Part shown: positions 1 through 7,962 of the stretch, in pieces
How the letters are laid out: every line of letters begins with the position of its first letter
Position numbering within the stretch: the stretch's first letter is position 1
NCBI RefSeq assembly: GCF_003987345.1
Contig: NZ_PIPP01000001.1
Location: 558,001-622,000, forward strand
Length of the DNA: 64,000 bases
From: Aliidiomarina shirensis
GTDB taxonomy: Bacteria; Pseudomonadota; Gammaproteobacteria; Enterobacterales; Alteromonadaceae
Direction: 5' to 3'
Notes under the pieces: generated by a model
Seen by the model: only the letters and a program-made list of their open reading frames with translations
Databases searched by the model: none
What the model was told of the DNA's origin: nothing
Position numbers and translations under genes: made by a program

Positions 1-643
1 ACGCCTTTTGCATCGCCGCTGAATCTTCGGCAAGTAGATAAGGCGCTTCTAGGCTCTGCTGAATCGTCGGTACATAAAAGCCAGAAAGCATATAGTAACC
101 GATTCGTTCTGGCATTGGCGGTGGCTGCAGCGGCTGATGCAAAGGTGCAATTAAGATATTGCCCGCCACTCGCTCTGGATGATTTGCTGCAGTGCGCATA
201 ACTACCGCCCCGCCCATAGAAAGGCCTGCAAGAACCACGGGCTGTTGAATATCTAAGGCATCCAAAAGCGCTATGAGCTGCTCTTCAAATACTTGACCAT
301 TATATTGCACACGAGGTCTATCGGAATAACCGCGGCCTAGTAAATCGTAGCGTAGTACTCGGTAGCCCGCATCACGCAGCGCACGATACGTACCGCCCCA
401 GATTTCCATTGGAATACTGAATCCATGCACCAGTACAACTACTGGCGCATCTTCCGGCCCAGCCAACTCGTAGTGAGTGAAACCACTGGGAAGTTCCACA
501 AATTGCCCAGGTGCCTCAGCGCGCGTTTCAACGTTTAGGCGCTTCGATTCCGCAAAGTTCTGCTGATGGGCTATGAATACGTAGATTAATACCGCGAGTA
601 AAAGCACCACTAGCCCAATACCGAACCACTTTAAAATTTTCAT
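1..643 (-). CDS. alpha/beta hydrolase, 3' end outside window
   Basis: This is the N-terminal 214 codons of an alpha/beta-hydrolase fold protein; the reading frame is open to the left edge, so the catalytic Asp/His end is not seen. Residues 4-24 form a hydrophobic segment (uncleaved anchor or signal) after two Lys, so the enzyme is probably exported or membrane-tethered. VHGFS (residues 72-76) is the oxyanion-hole motif and GLSMGG places the nucleophile Ser at 142. The LLGRGYSDRP stretch is typical of the lipase/esterase-like subgroup. The ATG at 643 follows a GGGAA-type ribosome site. Substrate cannot be deduced. It lies downstream of the PhzF-like gene on the same strand with an 84-bp gap. 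Confidence 0.85.
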   Translation of the reverse strand, partial: MKILKWFGIGLVVLLLAVLIYVFIAHQQNFAESKRLNVETRAEAPGQFVELPSGFTHYELAGPEDAPVVVLVHGFSIPMEIWGGTYRALRDAGYRVLRYDLLGRGYSDRPRVQYNGQVFEEQLIALLDALDIQQPVVLAGLSMGGAVVMRTAANHPERVAGNILIAPLHQPLQPPPMPERIGYYMLSGFYVPTIQQSLEAPYLLAEDSAAMQKA

Positions 644-727
644 TATTATTCCCTTTGCTAACTGGCCTTACGCACGCAGCCATAAGTACGCGACCATGCG
701 CGCCCGGTGATTATTTATGTATAAGCA

Positions 728-1528
728 TTAGCTAATCGAAATCATACCTTGTAAATAATCGGCGGCCTGCCCTGTTAATACTACGCGGCCACTATTTTCG
801 TTACCCGGAATAACCTCACAATGCACAATACCCCCGCGCTTCGACAGTTGCGCAGCCTCGAGTGTGTGCTTACCGAGCTTCTCGGCCCAAAATGGCGCAA
901 GTTCACAGTGCGCAGAGCCTGTTACCGGATCTTCGTTCACGCGCAGTTTAGGAAAGAAACAACGGCTCACAAAATCATATTTTTCACCGGGTGCGGTAAT
1001 AACCACACCACGGCCATCAAGTTCAGCTAGTAACGCAAAATCGGGCTTTAACGCCGCCACTTGTGCTTCCGAATCGAGCTCAACGATATAATCATAGGCG
1101 GCAAATACCTTAGCGCTCTCTAAGCCTAATCCGCTTAGTAGTGCTTCTGGAATATTACTCACCGGTTCAGGCATAGACGCTGGAAAATTCATACTTAAAC
1201 CATGTTCACTTTGCTGCACCCGCAATTCACCGCTACGGGTGCGAAAAACGAGCTCTGGCTTATTGTAGTTCAAGTGTTTAAACAACACGTGCGCGGTGGC
1301 TAGCGTAGCGTGGCCACACAAATCCACCTCGGCTTCAGGCGTGAACCAGCGCAAATGAAACGCGGCACCATCAGCAATAAAGAACGCAGTTTCCGAAAGG
1401 TTATTTTCTTCGGCTATTTTCTGTAACAAGGAATCTTCCGGCCAACCACCAAGCGGACAAACCGCAGCAGGATTTCCACCAAATACGTGGTCGGTAAACG
1501 CATCCACTTGGTATAGCTTTACTTCCAT
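728..1528 (-). CDS. PhzF family epimerase/isomerase (YddE-like)
   Basis: A 266-residue protein of the PhzF/diaminopimelate-epimerase fold, usual length for YddE-type members. The family signature is complete: VDAFTDHVFGGNPAAV at residues 8-23, catalytic-acid context NNLSETAFF (Glu46), DLCGHATLA (70-78) and NEDPVTGSAHC near residue 197, which line the cleft between the two symmetrical halves. In PhzF the Glu acts as general acid/base in isomerisation of a dihydro-anthranilate, but no phenazine genes are present, so only the fold and likely isomerase chemistry are supported. It is separated by 24 bp from the downstream end of the SDR gene on the same strand and may share its transcript. Confidence 0.9.
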   Translation of the reverse strand: MEVKLYQVDAFTDHVFGGNPAAVCPLGGWPEDSLLQKIAEENNLSETAFFIADGAAFHLRWFTPEAEVDLCGHATLATAHVLFKHLNYNKPELVFRTRSGELRVQQSEHGLSMNFPASMPEPVSNIPEALLSGLGLESAKVFAAYDYIVELDSEAQVAALKPDFALLAELDGRGVVITAPGEKYDFVSRCFFPKLRVNEDPVTGSAHCELAPFWAEKLGKHTLEAAQLSKRGGIVHCEVIPGNENSGRVVLTGQAADYLQGMISIS

Positions 1529-1552
1529 AATATCCTCGCAAAAATTAACCTA

Positions 1553-2305
1553 CTACCCCATTTTCATCACGATTCTTAGGGGTAAACGTTTAATTAAAAA
1601 AGCTAACAAATTCCAAGGCCAGCCCGGTACATAAGCGGTTTTCTTTTCTTTATCAATTGCTTGAACCATTGATTTAACACCGGGCACAGTATCGCACATA
1701 AACGGCGTATTCTTTACTTTCTCATTGATTTCCGAGCGAATAAAGCCAGGCATAATACAACTAACCGCAATAGGAGTACCGCTGCGCAACATATCAGCGC
1801 GAATACCTTCGGTTAAGTTCACTAAAGCCGCTTTACTCGCAGCATAAGCGCCGAGCGCTCTTGGCATTCCGCGTAGCGCACTTACCGATGAAATGGTTAC
1901 CAAATGGCCATCATTTTGCGCGCGGAAAATTTCCAATGCGGCTTCGCATTGCGCTAAGGCCGCAATAAAGTTAGTTTCAGCGGTAAGCTTGTTGTATTTG
2001 AATAATCCAGTTCCTAGCGAACCGCCCTTACCCATGCCTGCGTTTACAATCACGCGATCGAGGCCACCGAACTCATCTTTAAATTCATTAAACACCCGAA
2101 AAACTGCATCGTGATCATTCACATCGAGAGCTTTTAAACTCACTTTTACGTTTGGGTATTTTTCCGCAATTTCAGTTTTTAACGCCTCCAAACGCTCTAC
2201 CCGGCGGGCACACAGTGCTAAATCATGGCCTTTAGCGGCAAATTGCCGCGCCATCTCTTCGCCGAGCCCAGAGCTTGCTCCAGTAATTAAAATACGTTTA
2301 CGCAT
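1553..2305 (-). CDS. short-chain dehydrogenase/reductase (SDR)
   Basis: A 250-residue classical SDR. TGASSGLG at 8-15 is the glycine-rich dinucleotide motif, VNAG at 87-90 stabilises the sheet, and the catalytic set is Ser139/140, Tyr154 and Lys158 (YAASK). Arg35-36 after the second strand suggests preference for NADP(H). The C terminus is hydrophobic and basic (LLAFLIKRLPLRIVMK), which could tether it to a membrane. It is the third follower of the acyl-CoA dehydrogenase/kinase operon, 45 bp after the histidine phosphatase gene, so an oxidation or reduction of a hydroxy- or keto-acyl intermediate is a reasonable guess. The substrate itself is not visible. Confidence 0.88.
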   Translation of the reverse strand: MRKRILITGASSGLGEEMARQFAAKGHDLALCARRVERLEALKTEIAEKYPNVKVSLKALDVNDHDAVFRVFNEFKDEFGGLDRVIVNAGMGKGGSLGTGLFKYNKLTAETNFIAALAQCEAALEIFRAQNDGHLVTISSVSALRGMPRALGAYAASKAALVNLTEGIRADMLRSGTPIAVSCIMPGFIRSEINEKVKNTPFMCDTVPGVKSMVQAIDKEKKTAYVPGWPWNLLAFLIKRLPLRIVMKMG

Positions 2306-2350
2306 ATTATTCTTATTCCTAATCGTTTTTATCGCCCGCTTAAAAAAGCG

Positions 2351-3043
2351 TTAGCGATAACTTAATAAATGTTTGTAGCGGCCGGTAACATGATGGTGCT
2401 CATTTAAGCTCAATAGACGCGGTGCTTGTTCCGGCTTATAAAGAAACCGGCTCACGCCCGAATTTACCAACCGTGCATTAATTTCCATCATTTGCGCCGA
2501 TGGCATTCCCAAACTCCCCATAGTCGTAAGAGCGATGGGCCCACCTGAGGTAATAACCGCTATGCGTTTGTGTTCGGCTAATTCAGCTAAACTTTGCCAT
2601 GCTAACTCGACCCGCGCTACAAAATGCTGCCAGGGCTCATGATAATCGTTATCGTGCGCACCAGATTGCCAACGCGATACCGCCTTCATAAATAGCGCCA
2701 ACACCTCGGTTTCACTAATATTGGCTTTGCCATCGCTGGCAAACAGCGAACGCAGATCCGGTTCATCATTCGCCAAGGCCCGCATTACTGCGCGATGATC
2801 AAATTCATTCCAATCTGTTTTTTCCACTACATCTAACGGGTTTGCGTAGCCTTGCAAGAATGCTTCGGCGCTTTGTTTATGGCGTTTCAGCCCACCGCGC
2901 ACCAGCACATCAAAATGTTCTTCTTGCTCATTGAGTACCGCTCCCAAATGCTTCAACTGTTTAAAACCCAAGGGCGAAAGCTGATCGTAATCCGCAGCGC
3001 CAAATGAAGCTTGCCCATGACGAATCAAGGTAACCAATGCCAT
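2351..3043 (-). CDS. histidine-phosphatase-fold protein with altered second motif
   Basis: A 230-residue member of the phosphoglycerate-mutase-like superfamily. LIRHGQASFG at 6-15 supplies the phospho-accepting His9 and Arg8. In most active members a second catalytic His sits in a (S/T)HGG context. Here the equivalent stretch near residue 166 reads ITSGGPIAL, with Ser in place of His, so activity may be changed or weak. It follows the kinase gene with a 1-bp gap, strongly suggesting translational coupling and a shared pathway. A role acting on a phosphorylated acyl intermediate is attractive but inferred. Annotation as phosphoglycerate mutase would be misleading. Confidence 0.8.
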   Translation of the reverse strand: MALVTLIRHGQASFGAADYDQLSPLGFKQLKHLGAVLNEQEEHFDVLVRGGLKRHKQSAEAFLQGYANPLDVVEKTDWNEFDHRAVMRALANDEPDLRSLFASDGKANISETEVLALFMKAVSRWQSGAHDNDYHEPWQHFVARVELAWQSLAELAEHKRIAVITSGGPIALTTMGSLGMPSAQMMEINARLVNSGVSRFLYKPEQAPRLLSLNEHHHVTGRYKHLLSYR

Positions 3044-3044
3044 A

Positions 3045-4118
3045 TTAACCTCGCTGCGCGCGCATTAGCTTGCGGCAACGACGGTGCAAATAATGCACCA
3101 CAAACCAAAAGTTTTTAAACGCTGGATTCCGCGTTTGTTTATGATAATAACGATAGTAGATTTGTTGCGCGATAACCGATAAACGAAATAAACCAAATAC
3201 CTGGTAGAACGTCATATCAACCTTACCGAGATCCATTTTCTCACAATAATAATCGATGACTTCTTCGCGGCTCAGCATACCTTTTAAATGCGTAGGCTGG
3301 CGGCGTGTTGCTCTCGCTACCTTGTCATCGTCGGCTTGCACCCAATAAGCGAGTAAGTTGCCAATTTCTACTAACGGATCACCAATTGTCGCTAACTCCC
3401 AATCCAACACCGCCAAGATCTCAGTTGGATCGTCCGGATTCAGCACTAAATTATCAAAGCGAAAATCATTGTGGGTAACACACAACATTTCTTGCTTCGG
3501 CTTATTATTTTCAAGCCATCGCATGATTTTCTTTCCCGAAGGCACATTCCACGTTTTTGCCTTACTGTAACGTTGATTCCAACCCGATACTTGGCGATCG
3601 ATATATCCTTCGCCTTTGCCGATAGCATCAAGCCCAGCCTCAATGTAATTTACCTTATGCAAAGCAATCAGCTGATCTAACATATTGGTGCACAGCGTGC
3701 GCACCTGTGCTTCACTCAGCTCAAGATCACGTGGCATGTTTTTGCGCGGAATAATGCCTTCTACTCGCTCCATTACATAAAAATCAGTTCCGATTAAGCT
3801 TGTATCTTCGCAATAGCCCACCATATTCGGCACAACTGCGTAGTGCTTTTTAAGCATCAGCTGAATATCATGCTCACGTTGCATGTTATGCGCGGATTTT
3901 GCTTTCGTACCCGCTGGCGGCCTACGTAGAATCAAATCGGCATTATGGTAAGCTAACCGATACGTCCAATTTGAGGCGCCGCCTGGAAACTGAGTAAGCT
4001 CGGGTTCACCTTCGATATCAGGGCGTTTGCCTTTGATCCATGCGTCCACCGCAGCAATATCAAAAGCCTCTTGTTCTCGTACGGCAACGCCGGTGTCGAT
4101 TACTGATCTCTTGCTCAT
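3045..4118 (-). CDS. APH-type phosphotransferase (ACAD10/11 kinase-half / LvaA-like)
   Basis: A 357-residue aminoglycoside-phosphotransferase-fold kinase. The catalytic loop THNDFRFDNLVLN near residue 216 holds the Brenner His/Asp and metal-binding Asn, and VLDWELATIGDP near 242 carries the second metal Asp. TQFPGGASNWTYRL near residue 43 is the nucleotide loop and LILRRPP carries the conserved basic strand. The family includes the kinase half of ACAD10/11 and LvaA of levulinate catabolism, which phosphorylate 4-hydroxyacyl-CoA. Its start overlaps the stop of the acyl-CoA dehydrogenase gene by 4 bp (ATGA), the same pairing found fused in eukaryotic ACAD10/11. It is therefore unlikely to be an antibiotic-modifying enzyme. 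Confidence 0.85.
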   Translation of the reverse strand: MSKRSVIDTGVAVREQEAFDIAAVDAWIKGKRPDIEGEPELTQFPGGASNWTYRLAYHNADLILRRPPAGTKAKSAHNMQREHDIQLMLKKHYAVVPNMVGYCEDTSLIGTDFYVMERVEGIIPRKNMPRDLELSEAQVRTLCTNMLDQLIALHKVNYIEAGLDAIGKGEGYIDRQVSGWNQRYSKAKTWNVPSGKKIMRWLENNKPKQEMLCVTHNDFRFDNLVLNPDDPTEILAVLDWELATIGDPLVEIGNLLAYWVQADDDKVARATRRQPTHLKGMLSREEVIDYYCEKMDLGKVDMTFYQVFGLFRLSVIAQQIYYRYYHKQTRNPAFKNFWFVVHYLHRRCRKLMRAQRG

Positions 4119-5344
4119 GATTTATCCTGTCGATATTTCTTTAATTCTTCACGAAGCACCATTGCTTGATGCACCTCGTCGGGGCCATCGGCTAACCGCA
4201 ATGCACGCGCTACCGCGTAAAAAGCGGTGAGCATATAATCGTGGCTCAAGCCACCACCGCCATGTATTTGAATCGCATCATCAACCACATTTTGTAGTAC
4301 CGTAGGTACCACTGCTTTTATGCCCGCAATTTCGCTAGCAGCCGCACGCACGCCGGCGGAATCAATCACACCCGCAGTATACATGGTATAAAGCCGCGCT
4401 TGATCGATTGCCATTCGATGTTTCGCTACCCGCGTACCGTTATCACCAAGCTTTAACAACGGCTGGCCAAATGCAACGCGGCTCATGCCACGTGTAATCA
4501 TCAGCTCTAACGAACGCTCGGCTGCGCCTAGTGCACGCATACAATGATGTATACGCCCTGGGCCTAAACGCCCTTGCGCAATCGCAAACCCTGCCCCTAG
4601 CTTACCAATTACATTACTCTTCGGCACCCGCACATTATCGAAACTCACTTCACCATGGCCATACGGCGCATCGTAATCACCAAAAACGCTCAACATCCGC
4701 TCAATATTCACACCCTCAGCATCCAAGGGCACGAGCACCATACTGTGGCGCTGATGGCGATCTGCATCGGGGTCGGTTAATCCCATTACAATCGCTACTT
4801 TCGCATTCGGGTGCCCAAGGCCGGTTGTCCACCATTTACGGCCAGTAATCACCACTTCATCACCATCGGCAATAATACGTGTTTCCATGTTCGTGGCGTC
4901 AGAAGAAGCGACCTGAGGCTCGGTCATCCCGAACACAGAGCGAATTTCGCCGCGTAACAAAGGGGCAAGCCAAGTTTCTTTCTGTGCTTCAGTGCCAAAG
5001 TGATAAAGCACTTCCATATTACCGGTATCCGGCGCATTACAATTAAAAATTTCAGGTGCAATAACGCTCCGCCCCATCTCTTCGGCTAAGGGCGCATATT
5101 CGCTAGTTGAAAGACCCGCCGCCAAATCACTATCGGGTAAAAATAAATTCCATAAACCTTCTGCCTTTGCTTTCTCTTTCAAGGCTTCTATTTTTGAAGG
5201 AACCTGCCACTCACGCCAATTCGCATGACCATATTTCTGGGTTATTTCCGCCAGTATCTCCGCTTCAACGGGATAAACATGCTCTTTCATGAAGGCTTTT
5301 ACGCGCCCTAAATATTGCTGCGAACGTTCTGATAATCCAAACAT
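4115..5344 (-). CDS. acyl-CoA dehydrogenase, ACAD10/11-like subgroup
   Basis: A 409-residue flavoprotein with the N-terminal helical, middle beta and C-terminal helical layout of acyl-CoA dehydrogenases. FGMTEPQVASSDATN near residue 138 and KWWTTGLGHP near 167 are FAD/substrate motifs, and IQIHGGGGLSHDY near 353 is the C-terminal FAD site. The position of the usual catalytic Glu is occupied by ADGPDEVH, which I associate with the ACAD10/11 subgroup rather than straight-chain dehydrogenases. It is the first gene of a four-gene minus operon (dehydrogenase, kinase, phosphatase fold, SDR). The ATG at 5344 has GGAG eight bases upstream. Probable role is conversion of phosphorylated hydroxyacyl-CoA in catabolism of unusual fatty or levulinic-type acids. 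Confidence 0.88.
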   Translation of the reverse strand: MFGLSERSQQYLGRVKAFMKEHVYPVEAEILAEITQKYGHANWREWQVPSKIEALKEKAKAEGLWNLFLPDSDLAAGLSTSEYAPLAEEMGRSVIAPEIFNCNAPDTGNMEVLYHFGTEAQKETWLAPLLRGEIRSVFGMTEPQVASSDATNMETRIIADGDEVVITGRKWWTTGLGHPNAKVAIVMGLTDPDADRHQRHSMVLVPLDAEGVNIERMLSVFGDYDAPYGHGEVSFDNVRVPKSNVIGKLGAGFAIAQGRLGPGRIHHCMRALGAAERSLELMITRGMSRVAFGQPLLKLGDNGTRVAKHRMAIDQARLYTMYTAGVIDSAGVRAAASEIAGIKAVVPTVLQNVVDDAIQIHGGGGLSHDYMLTAFYAVARALRLADGPDEVHQAMVLREELKKYRQDKS

Positions 5345-5424
5345 GGTTGATCTCCTAAAAATGAGTGGCTACATCCTACGAATTTTCTTAACATGAATGA
5401 AGTGAAAGTTATTAAAGGTTTAAC

Positions 5425-6336
5425 ATGAATCAAATTCATTCAAATTTACTTAGTAAGATCGATTTAAACTTGCTTCGCGTTCTCGTAGCTATTCACCGTG
5501 AACGCCAGCTAGCACGGGCTGCTGCTGAGCTCTCACTCACGCCTTCAGCCATTAGCCATGCGCTTCGGCGTCTCCGAGATATTTTCGATGATGAACTGTT
5601 TATTCGCAGTGGCCGTTTTCTGCGGCCCACCGCGTTATGCGATAAACTAGCGCCCGAACTAAATGAAGTGCTTGCGCGGATGCAGGGGCTTATTAGCCGT
5701 GGTGTAAGCTTCAGCCCAGCCACTACGCAGCGTGTATTTCGGATTGGTATGCCAGAAGCGATTGAAGCCGAACTTTACCCGCGTCTGTATCGCCATCTGC
5801 AACGAATTGCGCCGAGCGCCAAGTTTGAAAGCTTGGCCGTACCGCATTCGCAGATTGGTGATTACCTGTTAAATCGTAATGCCGATGTGGTGATTGATGT
5901 TGCAATTGCCGCTCGCGCGCCCGTTATGCAGAAGCCGCTGCTCAAAGAGCCTTTTGCAGTGCTAAGTAGAAAGCAGGACAAATACCAGCTCACGCAAGCG
6001 CGATATCTTGCGCACAAACATATTGCGGTATCCACGCGAGCACGTGGTTCAGTGTTGGAAGATTTGTTACTTAAAGAAATCGGGGTTGAGCGTGAAATAC
6101 TGGCGCGTGTGCAAAGCTACCAAACCGCTGCACAGCTAGTGAGCCAAACAGGTGCCCTACTTACGTTGCCGGAGCGTATCGCTAAGCAGTTAGTAACCCA
6201 ATATGGCCTCCGCCGTTGGGCCATGCCGATTGATGTGCCAGCCACTCGTTTGCAGCTGTATTGGCATTCTGCATACCAAAACGATGCCGCCCTTACCTGG
6301 CTATTAGCGGAGTTTGATGATTTAGCGCTAAACTAA
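5425..6336 (+). CDS. LysR family transcriptional regulator
   Basis: A 303-residue LysR regulator. The N-terminal winged helix-turn-helix spans about 12-70 (DLNLLRVLVAI, then LTPSAISHALRRLRD as the recognition region), followed by the linker helix and a periplasmic-binding-like effector domain (about 95-300). It is divergent from the acyl-CoA dehydrogenase operon with only 80 bp between start codons. This is the standard LysR arrangement and suggests it controls that operon and itself. The ATG follows AAAGG by six bases. Effector unknown; an acyl-CoA or free acid from the pathway is a guess. Confidence 0.9.
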   Translation: MNQIHSNLLSKIDLNLLRVLVAIHRERQLARAAAELSLTPSAISHALRRLRDIFDDELFIRSGRFLRPTALCDKLAPELNEVLARMQGLISRGVSFSPATTQRVFRIGMPEAIEAELYPRLYRHLQRIAPSAKFESLAVPHSQIGDYLLNRNADVVIDVAIAARAPVMQKPLLKEPFAVLSRKQDKYQLTQARYLAHKHIAVSTRARGSVLEDLLLKEIGVEREILARVQSYQTAAQLVSQTGALLTLPERIAKQLVTQYGLRRWAMPIDVPATRLQLYWHSAYQNDAALTWLLAEFDDLALN

Positions 6337-6354
6337 GTACATTAGATTAAATAA

Positions 6355-6379
6355 AAAAGCGGCGAGGAATACTCGCCGC
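6355..6379 (-). terminator. intrinsic terminator for the AztD-like gene
   Basis: Eight-base-pair GC-rich stem (GCGGCGAG, 6359-6366, with CTCGCCGC, 6372-6379) and a five-base loop. Read on the minus strand it is followed by TTTTTTAT, so it terminates the 6440-7762 gene. On the plus strand no T run follows, so LysR termination here is less certain. Confidence 0.8.
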
Positions 6380-6439
6380 CAAAAATAGTGCACTTCCGTT
6401 CAATCAAAACAGTATATGCACTCACACAACAGGGAACTT

Positions 6440-7762
6440 TTAATGAGCGTGCTCATCTTCTGCCAAGAAACCTAGCCAAACTAAACTTCCCGGAGCCACA
6501 TCTAAAGCTAAGCGTTCAACCACTTCGCCATCGTGCAAATCAACAACAATGATTTCTTGCGCAACGGGGTCCGCAATGAACGCTTCATGGCTTGCCGCAC
6601 TAAAGGTGATATTCGGCAAACTATCACCTAATTCTGCCAGCACTGAAAATTGGCTTTGTACTTCGTACGTATCGCTACTAAAACGCACAATCGTGAGCAT
6701 TCCACTATCATCAAGAATAGCTAATCGGTTGCCAGTATAATTAAAACCGACGTGGGCAATGGCAGCATCAGCATTTTCTTCGCCACGCCAATCAAGCTGA
6801 ACCATCGCTTCTTCAGCAAGATCTAGCCAATGCAGCTCTTGCCCTGCTTTGCCAATAAATACGCCGGTTTCATCGTGCGCGTAAATGCTGCCAATTCGGG
6901 ATTCCGCAGCGGTTATCGTGCTACTGTTCGCAAGCTTGCTGGCAGTAAAGCCTGCTTCTACCTCAGTAATAACCAGCACGCCATCGGAACAACCAAAAGT
7001 AACGTACACATCGGTTATGGCGCTGCCATGCAAACTGGGACAAGTTTCTTCAAAACGCTGAACGAAATCGAAATGGTCACTATGTATTTCATGAACTTCT
7101 ACATATTCGGGTAGAACACCTTCCGCTTCGCCACTGCGAAAGCTCGTGAATAAATAGTTATCACGAATTTCAGCCGCGCCATGTTGGTTACGCGTAAACT
7201 CGTGGCTAGCCATTTCTCTACCTTCACTTAAACTAAAATCTGAAACGGCATAGAGTTTCGCTGGAACACCTGCGGTGCCATCAAAGAACACAACTCCCCG
7301 ATGTTCATGTTGATTGTAGTGGGTAGGTAACTCACCGAAGAGCGCAAAGTCAAGCAGTGCAGGTTCGAGCTCATTGTAATGATAATGATCGCCATGGGCT
7401 TCGCTCTCGAACCCGCTATCAATGAAGTTAACAACCCCTGCGGAGCGTTGAATAGCAATCGCATACCGATAATCAGGGCTGGCATACAAGGCCGCGCTTT
7501 CGCTACTCAAGTGAAAATCATCTATAACTGATTCAGATTCTAAATCGTAAACATAGGCATGGTCATCGCTGCTATTAGTAAATACTAAGCGGCCGCTAAA
7601 TCCGTTTTCGTGATCATGATCGTGATCGTGATCGTGGTCATGATCTGAAGCCGGCGGTACATCCGCCACAATTTCAAGGTTTTCTCCACAACCCGTTAAA
7701 ATTAGTGAAACAGCAATCGCTGCTACTGAAAGGCTAAACATCGAGCGGTTTGATTTTTTCAT
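6440..7762 (-). CDS. His/Asp-rich lipoprotein, AztD-like zinc metallochaperone
   Basis: A 440-residue exported lipoprotein: signal peptide ending in ILTGC (lipid Cys about 25), then a run of alternating His-Asp residues at about 40-51, the hallmark of extracytoplasmic zinc scavengers. The remainder reads as repeated beta-strand units (for example LVFTNSSDDHAYVYDLES, and LHWLDLAEEA) consistent with a beta-propeller, and the tail ends DEHAH. This combination matches AztD, a periplasmic chaperone that passes zinc to a solute-binding protein. No aztABC or znuABC genes lie nearby. A Zur-like dyad sits about 50 bp upstream. The His-Asp run is encoded by a six-base tandem repeat (about 7614-7645), so its length may vary between strains. 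Confidence 0.72.
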   Translation of the reverse strand: MKKSNRSMFSLSVAAIAVSLILTGCGENLEIVADVPPASDHDHDHDHDHDHENGFSGRLVFTNSSDDHAYVYDLESESVIDDFHLSSESAALYASPDYRYAIAIQRSAGVVNFIDSGFESEAHGDHYHYNELEPALLDFALFGELPTHYNQHEHRGVVFFDGTAGVPAKLYAVSDFSLSEGREMASHEFTRNQHGAAEIRDNYLFTSFRSGEAEGVLPEYVEVHEIHSDHFDFVQRFEETCPSLHGSAITDVYVTFGCSDGVLVITEVEAGFTASKLANSSTITAAESRIGSIYAHDETGVFIGKAGQELHWLDLAEEAMVQLDWRGEENADAAIAHVGFNYTGNRLAILDDSGMLTIVRFSSDTYEVQSQFSVLAELGDSLPNITFSAASHEAFIADPVAQEIIVVDLHDGEVVERLALDVAPGSLVWLGFLAEDEHAH

Positions 7763-7810
7763 TTTTATTCGTTCCTATCGTGAAACAATGACTGTCAAAA
7801 CAAAGCAAGT

Positions 7811-7833
7811 GTTATGTTATATTGTTACACATT
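7811..7833 (-). promoter_or_regulatory. candidate Zur box upstream of the AztD-like gene
   Basis: The 23-bp segment contains a perfect half site TGTTATA and a degenerate second half (TTACA on the same strand). It agrees with about 17 of 23 positions of the proteobacterial Zur consensus as I remember it. It lies 49-71 bp before the AztD-like start, a fitting operator position. An overlapping perfect dyad, TTGTTAC-N7-GTAACAA at 7822-7842, offers an alternative reading as the site of another regulator. Confidence 0.45.
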
Positions 7834-7962
7834 AAGTAACAAGTGCAATTCCTCTCAGTTTCCGCCAAAACACATTTCGTTACATTTTCTCTACATGCCG
7901 TTGTTTACTTTTTCAGCATTAGAACTACTATGATTAGTACAGTATCTAAATGAGGGTAAAAT

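Noticed and set aside
839-845. Further TGTCGAA -35-like site
   Set aside because: It lies inside the PhzF-like gene and has no CGA(C/T) element after 16 bp.
728-1528. Phenazine biosynthesis
   Set aside because: Only the PhzF fold is present; no other phz genes exist in the window.
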